A program made the translations under genes and the position numbers. The notes under the pieces are model-generated. The model searched no databases. It saw only the letters and a list, made by a program, of their open reading frames with translations, and was not told the DNA's origin. From Spirochaetales bacterium (GTDB lineage: Bacteria; Spirochaetota; Spirochaetia; DTKZ01), in the NCBI GenBank assembly GCA_031280945.1, contig JAITGB010000165.1, forward strand, positions 1-10,470: a DNA stretch of 10,470 nucleotides. The letters run 5' to 3'. Positions 5,984 through 10,470 of the stretch are shown here, in pieces (position 1 is the stretch's first letter; every line of letters starts with the position of its first letter).

Positions 5984-6016
5984 TTTACGCATACTTCATA
6001 TATGAGGGAAATACGG

Positions 6017-7981
6017 GTGATTTCTAAATTGAAAAGAGGGTTCATTTTTAGGAAGGAGAGGGTTTCGATTCCGTTTCCGCAGGCTTTTAAGATGGTGCGC
6101 CGCTATATTACGGGGAAACTTCTTGAGCAGCTTGTGGCGACGGCTTTTATTTCTGTGTACCTTTTGGCTTTCCAGATTATTGTTCTGGGTATGACGCCGA
6201 AAGATTCTGCGGGGCTGGCGCTGGGTATGGGCTGCGTGGTCGTGGGGCTTTCGGCTTTTATCGAGGGGCTTCTTCTGGGCGTTATGCCTGTGGGCGAGAA
6301 GTGCGGGCTCCGGCTTCCTCAGGCTGTGCCGCTGCCTGTTCTTCTTGTGTTTTCCATTTTTGTGGGCATGATGGCGACTGTGGCGGAGCCTTCGGTGGGT
6401 GTTCTGCGTATTCTGGGGGCGCACGTTAATGTGTGGGAGGCGCCTCTTCTTTTTACTTTGCTCAACGCGCGTACCTCGGGGCTTGTTGCTGCGATAAGTC
6501 TGGGCATGGGTACGGCGGTTCTTGCGGGGGTTCTGCGCTACTATTACCGGCTTTCGCTCAAGCCTTTTTTGTTTGTGCTGATTCCGGGTCTTCTTGCTGT
6601 GTCGGTTGCGGCGTTTTTTAATCCTGCTGTTGCGCCTATGATTTCCCTTGCCTGGGATGCGGGCAGCGTGGCGACGGGGCCTGTAACTGTGCCTCTCATT
6701 ATGTCTTTGGGTTTGGGTATTTCGCGCACAATAGGGGGCAAGGACAATGGGATGAGCGGCTTCGGCGTTGTTACTCTGGCTTCGGCGGCTCCTGTTATGG
6801 GGGTTCTCATCTACGCTCTTATGCTTTCGCCGCAGATTCCTCTGTCTGCGGGCAAGGCGGAGTTTTTCGCTCCTGAGAAAAAAGAGGTTGTTACGGGGCT
6901 TTTTGCGGATAGGGTGGAGATGCTCCGCTATGTGTACCAGAACCTGGAGGCGGACGAGGCTCACCTGTTTCTGGGCGATGAGTTCAGCGCTGAAGAGGAG
7001 GAGGAGCTTTCCCGCGTACAGAGCGAAGAGCCGGGGAAGAGGTTTATTCCGGCCATGCTGACGAATCTCAAGGTTGCGGCCCAGGCTATTGTTACTTTAA
7101 CGCTTTTTCTTTTTATTGTGCTTCTTATATTAAACAAGGGCAAGGTGTTCGGCATAGATGAGATTCTTTTGGGTGTTGTTTTGAGCGTTATTGGTATGGC
7201 TTTTTTCAGCCTGGGGATAGACAGGGGTCTGTCAAAGCTGGGCGATGAGCTTGGCCGTTATCTTCCGACAACCTACAGGGCTGTTCCGGCCTACGACAGG
7301 CAGATTGTTATTCCCGATTTTGACGAGGAGTATGTGGAAACCGCTGTGCGCTCTGATGGTAAGACGGAGAAGGTTTTTCTGTTTGACGAGAACGGGGCTG
7401 CGCGTTTTCTTCCGTTTGTTCCCGGTCAGTACAACAGGGATGAGGCGGTTTATACGCACATTCCAAACCGGGGCCCTATCTTCGGGGGGATTGTGGGGGG
7501 CTATATAGCTATTCTGGTGTTTGCCTTTTTTATGGGGATAGCCGCGACAATGGCGGAGCCTGCCCTGAACGCCCTTGCAATTGCTGTTGAGGAGGTTTCT
7601 GTCGGTACTTTCAAAAAGAGTTCCCTTATACGTTCTGTGGCGGCGGGGGTGGGCGTTGGCATGAGTGTTGGCATGACGAAAATTATTTACGATGTTCCCA
7701 TTGTGTACTACCTTGTGCCGGGCTACCTTCTTCTTCTTGTGCTGTCGGCTTTGTCTTCGGAGGATTTTGTGGCTATTGCCTGGGACAGCGCGGGAGTTAC
7801 AACCGGCCCGATAACCGTGCCTCTGGTTATTTCCCTGGGGCTGGGAATAGGGGGAGAGGTGGGCGTTGTCGAGGGTTTCGGCGTTATAGCTATTGTGTCG
7901 GTTTTTCCTATTCTTTTTGTGCTGGTGGCGGGAATTACGCTGACGCTTCGCCGCAGGGCTGCGGTAAAGGATAACGCATGA
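6017..7981 (+). CDS. Duplicated DUF1538-family membrane protein, likely transporter
   Basis: I use the GTG at 6017, which has GAGGG eight bases upstream. The ATG at 6002 in the same frame has no visible ribosome site, and an ATG at 6092 is a further option. The 654-residue protein is an integral membrane protein made of two related halves. Half one (about 25-275) has ATVAEP (120-125) and AWDAGSVATGPVTVP (212-226). Half two (about 355-645) has ATMAEP (510-515) and AWDSAGVTTGPITVP (588-602). These paired motifs are what I associate with DUF1538. The halves are joined by an acidic hydrophilic stretch (about 280-345, with EEEEE), and a second soluble insert lies at about 410-485. The Gly/Pro-rich, charged motifs inside membrane segments suggest substrate or ion passage, but no substrate is known to me. 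Third codon positions are unusually T-rich compared with dnaK. It overlaps the next gene by ATGA. Confidence 0.78.
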   Translation: MISKLKRGFIFRKERVSIPFPQAFKMVRRYITGKLLEQLVATAFISVYLLAFQIIVLGMTPKDSAGLALGMGCVVVGLSAFIEGLLLGVMPVGEKCGLRLPQAVPLPVLLVFSIFVGMMATVAEPSVGVLRILGAHVNVWEAPLLFTLLNARTSGLVAAISLGMGTAVLAGVLRYYYRLSLKPFLFVLIPGLLAVSVAAFFNPAVAPMISLAWDAGSVATGPVTVPLIMSLGLGISRTIGGKDNGMSGFGVVTLASAAPVMGVLIYALMLSPQIPLSAGKAEFFAPEKKEVVTGLFADRVEMLRYVYQNLEADEAHLFLGDEFSAEEEEELSRVQSEEPGKRFIPAMLTNLKVAAQAIVTLTLFLFIVLLILNKGKVFGIDEILLGVVLSVIGMAFFSLGIDRGLSKLGDELGRYLPTTYRAVPAYDRQIVIPDFDEEYVETAVRSDGKTEKVFLFDENGAARFLPFVPGQYNRDEAVYTHIPNRGPIFGGIVGGYIAILVFAFFMGIAATMAEPALNALAIAVEEVSVGTFKKSSLIRSVAAGVGVGMSVGMTKIIYDVPIVYYLVPGYLLLLVLSALSSEDFVAIAWDSAGVTTGPITVPLVISLGLGIGGEVGVVEGFGVIAIVSVFPILFVLVAGITLTLRRRAAVKDNA

Positions 7982-9102
7982 TGACGGGCTTTCAGCTTAC
8001 GCGCATAGACTGCTGGATGTACCGGGAAATATCCGATGCTTTTATCGATGCTATTGGGGAAACCGGCGTTCCCGAGGTGTTTGTGCAGAACGCTCGTTCG
8101 GTTGTGTTCCGCGAAAAAACCTCCCGCTTGAGCCGCAGGAATAAGCTTACTCTGGAAGATTCTCCTATCAGTTTTTTCTCTTTCCATGTTCCTTCGGATT
8201 ACAGCCTCAAGGTTCTTTCGTTTATTGCGGACAAGGCGGACCTTTCTTTTCCTGGGCGGGGCAGCGTTTTGAGCGTTCCTGTTACGGTATACAGAAAAAC
8301 GCCTCCTGTTTTTGACGAGAAAAAGCTTGAAAACCTGCCCCAGTCAAACGTTATGCCCTTTAAGGATTTGCGCGGCCTTGTGGCCATTGTAACCCGGGGC
8401 GAGGGAAACGACCTTGCCAAGGCGATACTCCAGACGGGCAGGGCTCTTCCGATAGTTACTTTTGGAACGGGAATGGGCCTTAGGGACAAGCTGGGCCTTC
8501 TGCGCATAACAATTTCAGCGGAAAAGGAAATTGTCCAAACGGTTGTTTCGAGCCACGATGCGGACGCCAACTTTGACAGGATGGTGGATGCCGCGAACCT
8601 CGACTATCCGGGAAAGGGGTTTCTCTTTTCCTATCCCATAAGCGCGGCTGTCCTGGATACAAAGATGATACGGGGCCGCGCCTTTTACCTTGCAAGCATG
8701 GAACAAATTGTGAGCGCCATCGATACCATGAAGGGCCATTCCGAATGGCGGCGCAATTCGCCTTTTGCGAAAAAGGTGCTGGAGATGTTTGAAAAACCCA
8801 GCGCCTGGGAGAACCTGCGCATCATAAGCCGCGAAGGTGTGGGCTACGAAAAAACCCGCGCCACCATGAATCTGGGTGCGGGAGGAGCAACGCAGAGCAG
8901 GCTCCGTCTCTTTGAGCCTGCTTCTGGAACGGACAGAACCGTGTCCCACGAGCGGGAAATCAACGAGCTCATCATCAATTCCGAAACCCGGGAAAAAATT
9001 CTTGCCGCGATTGAACCCGACGAGGATATTTTTGAATTAAGCTCTGTGGAGAGAATAAGCGCCTTCCGCGCTGTAAAAAAAGAGAGCCGCGCGCGGAAGT
9101 AA
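7978..9102 (+). CDS. Three-unit PII-like (GlnB-fold) protein linked to the DUF1538 transporter
   Basis: The 374-residue soluble protein begins at an ATG overlapping the upstream stop (ATGA), with AAGGA six bases before it. Unit 2 (about 131-228) is the clearest: LVAIVTRGEGNDLAKAILQTG, then GTGMGLRDKLGLLRI, AEKEIVQTVV and LDYPGKGFLFSYPI. This follows the PII order of beta strand, helix, T-loop region, beta strands, and the final segment before a strand. Unit 1 (about 7-106) shares that ending (LSFPGRGSVLSVPV). Unit 3 (about 279-366) shares the middle: LRIISREGVGYEKTRATMNL, GAGGATQSRLRLF, then HEREINELIIN. The T-loop regions are short and lack the canonical modified tyrosine. By analogy with GlnK-AmtB and SbtB-SbtA, a role in gating or sensing for the partner membrane protein is inferred. 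There is no signal peptide or membrane span. The fold is assigned by eye. An alternative is another ferredoxin-like regulatory family. Confidence 0.65.
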   Translation: MMTGFQLTRIDCWMYREISDAFIDAIGETGVPEVFVQNARSVVFREKTSRLSRRNKLTLEDSPISFFSFHVPSDYSLKVLSFIADKADLSFPGRGSVLSVPVTVYRKTPPVFDEKKLENLPQSNVMPFKDLRGLVAIVTRGEGNDLAKAILQTGRALPIVTFGTGMGLRDKLGLLRITISAEKEIVQTVVSSHDADANFDRMVDAANLDYPGKGFLFSYPISAAVLDTKMIRGRAFYLASMEQIVSAIDTMKGHSEWRRNSPFAKKVLEMFEKPSAWENLRIISREGVGYEKTRATMNLGAGGATQSRLRLFEPASGTDRTVSHEREINELIINSETREKILAAIEPDEDIFELSSVERISAFRAVKKESRARK

Positions 9103-9105
9103 ACG

Positions 9106-9152
9106 GCCCTGCGCCCGGAGCCGGAGGGCTTCGGGCGCAGGGCTGGTTTTTT
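9106..9152 (+). terminator. Intrinsic terminator of the DUF1538/PII-like operon
   Basis: A perfect 12-bp stem, GCCCTGCGCCCG (9106-9117) with CGGGCGCAGGGC (9132-9143), encloses a loop with its own AGCC/GGCT mini-stem. TGG and six T's (9147-9152) follow. It starts just after the stop codon. It is the only hairpin in the window with true terminator polarity, and it separates this operon from the convergent RlpA-like gene. Confidence 0.9.
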
Positions 9153-9163
9153 AGTTAAACCGG

Positions 9164-10369
9164 CTACCACTCCTCGCGGAGCCACACCTGCCGGAAACCT
9201 GCGGCTGAAAGCCTGTACGCCACGGAGGACATCTCCTCGGGCCGTATTCCTGTAATAACAATCCTGTAGTAATCCGAAAACCGCTCGTAGTAGGGATTAA
9301 ACCCTGCTTCCCGCAGGCGCCGCATGGCTTCCTGGGCGTGGAGGGCATCGCGGAAAGCCCCTACCTGAACGCGGTATCCGCCCCTGCCGCTGTAATACGG
9401 AAGAGGAGAAGAGGGATACATGGGCGCGGCAATCACTGGAGGCTGCGTAATAACAGGAGGAGCCGTAATGACAGGCGGCGGCGCGATTACTGTAGGCGGA
9501 GGCATAACAAACGTCTGCGGCTGGGCCTGCTGGGCCGGAGGCATAATCACCGTGGGAGGAGCGGGCGGCGGAGAGGGAGGAGCCGGAGGCGTGTAAGGAG
9601 GATAGTAATACGGCGGAGGATAGGGCGGATAGTACGATGGAGGAGGATAATAGGGAGGCGGATTAATCTGCACAACAGAGGGCGTAGACGGCGCGGGCCG
9701 GGGAGGCTCAGGCGGCATGGGCATAAACTGGGCAGGCTCGCTCGAAGGCCCGACCACGACAGAAGCCGGAGACGGAGAAGGAGAGGTAATATCAACGATT
9801 TCCTTGCCGTTGATAGTAACAATGGTTTGAGTGGTAATATTGGGCGGCGGGTACGCGGGCGCGGGCTGCTGAATCACTTTTGGTTCAGGCTCAGGAGGCG
9901 GGGGTGCGGGCGGAAGAGGCGCGGGCGGCGCAACCTCACGTCCCACGGGCTCAGGCGGCGGGGGGGGAGGAGCCGGCTTTTCAACAACAGCGACCTCCAC
10001 AGGAGCTGGAGGCGGCGGGGGGGGAGGCGTTTCCGTCTGGGCTGCCCGTCTTCCGCCTAAAATCTCAATGGTTACAGGAGTTGAACCTGAGTTCGGCAGC
10101 TCTATATTCTTTGCGGCCTCGCGGGAAAGGTCTATCAAACGGTTGGGCGTATTGGGAATACGGTTTGTAATGGTAACAATAACCTGTTTGTTGTTTTTCG
10201 TATTGGTTACCCGCAGCCGCGTTCCAAAAGGCAAAGTCGCGTGGGAAGCGGCCAAAGCCATGGACTCGGTGTTATACCATGTAGCGTTTCCCCGTATAAG
10301 ATTATCCTGGGCTGCGCCCAGCATGGTAAAAACCACACCGAATAAACACACGATAAGCTTCCGTTTCAT
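9164..10369 (-). CDS. Secreted RlpA-like protein with proline-rich linker and SPOR domain
   Basis: The 401-residue product starts at an ATG with GGGGG five bases upstream. Residues 1-20 are a signal peptide (K2, R3, hydrophobic core, LGAA then Q21). There is no lipobox cysteine, so it is not a lipoprotein. Residues 25-104 match the RlpA double-psi beta-barrel: GNATWY, SHATLPFGTRLRVTNTKNNK and NRLIDLSREAAKNI. The usual GRxTAxGE stretch after WY is missing, and the usual DRGP aspartate is N69 (TITNRIPNTP). H43 is kept. Residues 105-328 are a very long Pro/Ala/Tyr/Val-rich linker with PPPV(I)-type repeats, presumably spanning the periplasm. Residues 331-399 are a SPOR domain (YRVQVGAFRDALHAQEAMRRL), which binds denuded septal glycan. 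It likely sits at division sites. Lytic activity is doubtful given the residue changes. Confidence 0.85.
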   Translation of the reverse strand: MKRKLIVCLFGVVFTMLGAAQDNLIRGNATWYNTESMALAASHATLPFGTRLRVTNTKNNKQVIVTITNRIPNTPNRLIDLSREAAKNIELPNSGSTPVTIEILGGRRAAQTETPPPPPPPAPVEVAVVEKPAPPPPPPEPVGREVAPPAPLPPAPPPPEPEPKVIQQPAPAYPPPNITTQTIVTINGKEIVDITSPSPSPASVVVGPSSEPAQFMPMPPEPPRPAPSTPSVVQINPPPYYPPPSYYPPYPPPYYYPPYTPPAPPSPPPAPPTVIMPPAQQAQPQTFVMPPPTVIAPPPVITAPPVITQPPVIAAPMYPSSPLPYYSGRGGYRVQVGAFRDALHAQEAMRRLREAGFNPYYERFSDYYRIVITGIRPEEMSSVAYRLSAAGFRQVWLREEW

Positions 10370-10470
10370 TTTTCCCCCTTAACCTCGCTTAAAACCGCCA
10401 ATCCAACTGAACTCTTGCTATCTGTCAAAAAATCCCAGCTCATACCCAATAGAAAAAGAAAACATCCCCC
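10366..10470 (-). CDS. Possible 3' end of an upstream gene, partial
   Basis: One minus-strand frame is open from the window edge for 34 codons. It ends in a TGA that overlaps the RlpA-like ATG as ATGA, a typical operon junction. The C-terminus reads MSWDFLTDSKSSVGLAVLSE, then VKGEK. No family is recognised. A second frame is also open from the edge, to a TAG at 10418-10420, so the call depends mainly on the stop/start overlap. Confidence 0.35.
   Translation of the reverse strand, partial: GGCFLFLLGMSWDFLTDSKSSVGLAVLSEVKGEK
10400..10428 (-). promoter_or_regulatory. Weak candidate promoter for the RlpA-like gene
   Basis: A consensus TTGACA (10423-10428, minus strand) is followed after 17 bases by TGGATT, only 3/6 to the -10 consensus, about 30 bases before the start. 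It may be fortuitous if the gene is read through from an upstream partner. Confidence 0.3.

Larger units (their letters stand above)
5673..6016. other. Divergent intergenic region, grpE / DUF1538 gene
   Basis: About 340 bases without a convincing gene. From left to right it holds the grpE ribosome site and promoter, a 7-bp inverted repeat touching the -35, a 15-bp hairpin, the modular repeat copy B and an extended -10 box for the rightward gene. Frames that stay open here run through the palindromes and lack start signals or any protein family, so I leave them out. Confidence 0.7.

Noticed and set aside
5681..5992. 103-codon minus-strand frame across the grpE upstream region
   Set aside because: It spans the grpE promoter and repeat copy B hairpins, and has no family or start signal.
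5673..6001. CIRCE heat-shock operator upstream of grpE
   Set aside because: I looked for TTAGCACTC with a 9-base gap and GAGTGCTAA, including loose versions, and found none.
5996..6964. 322-codon minus-strand frame opposite the DUF1538 gene, rich in Arg, His and Asn
   Set aside because: Low-complexity shadow caused by the T-rich third positions and hydrophobic codons of the membrane gene. No ribosome site and no domain.
9338..10060. 240-codon arginine-rich + strand frame
   Set aside because: It is the reverse complement of the proline-codon-rich linker of the RlpA-like protein. CCN/CCG codons on one strand give arginine-rich frames on the other.

Overview
The window (about 10.5 kb, moderately GC-rich) looks like ordinary bacterial chromosome. 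My best guess for the host is a treponeme-like spirochaete. This rests on the general look of the chaperone genes, the protein set and the repeat-rich intergenic regions; nothing here proves the phylum. There are no rRNA or tRNA genes, CRISPR arrays, transposases or phage genes that I can see.

Left part (1-5672): a small AT-richer, cysteine-rich DUF3795-type gene on the + strand runs head-on into a block of five minus-strand genes. In transcription order these are grpE, dnaK, dnaJ, a secreted protein with four calcium-loop repeats, and a SpoU/TrmH-family rRNA 2'-O-methyltransferase (RlmB-like). GrpE, DnaK and DnaJ form the Hsp70 folding machine. A sigma70-like promoter sits just ahead of grpE, with an inverted repeat touching its -35 box. 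No CIRCE element and no hrcA gene are visible here.

Middle (5673-6016): a gene-free divergent region between grpE and the + strand membrane gene. It holds the grpE promoter, a palindrome-rich repeat element and an extended -10 box for the membrane gene. A related repeat element lies between dnaK and dnaJ. The two copies share four conserved blocks but carry different hairpins in the slots between them.

Right part (6017-9152): a two-gene + strand operon with a 4-bp ATGA overlap and a clear intrinsic terminator. The first gene is a duplicated DUF1538-family membrane protein. The second is a soluble protein that I read as three PII-like (GlnB-fold) units in one chain. A transporter-like protein co-translated with a PII-like sensor is the best candidate in this window for a poorly described system.

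Far right (9164-10470): a convergent minus-strand gene for a secreted RlpA-like protein (double-psi barrel, long proline-rich linker, SPOR domain). Its barrel seems to have lost residues expected for lytic activity. Its ATG overlaps the stop of a possible upstream gene that leaves the window.
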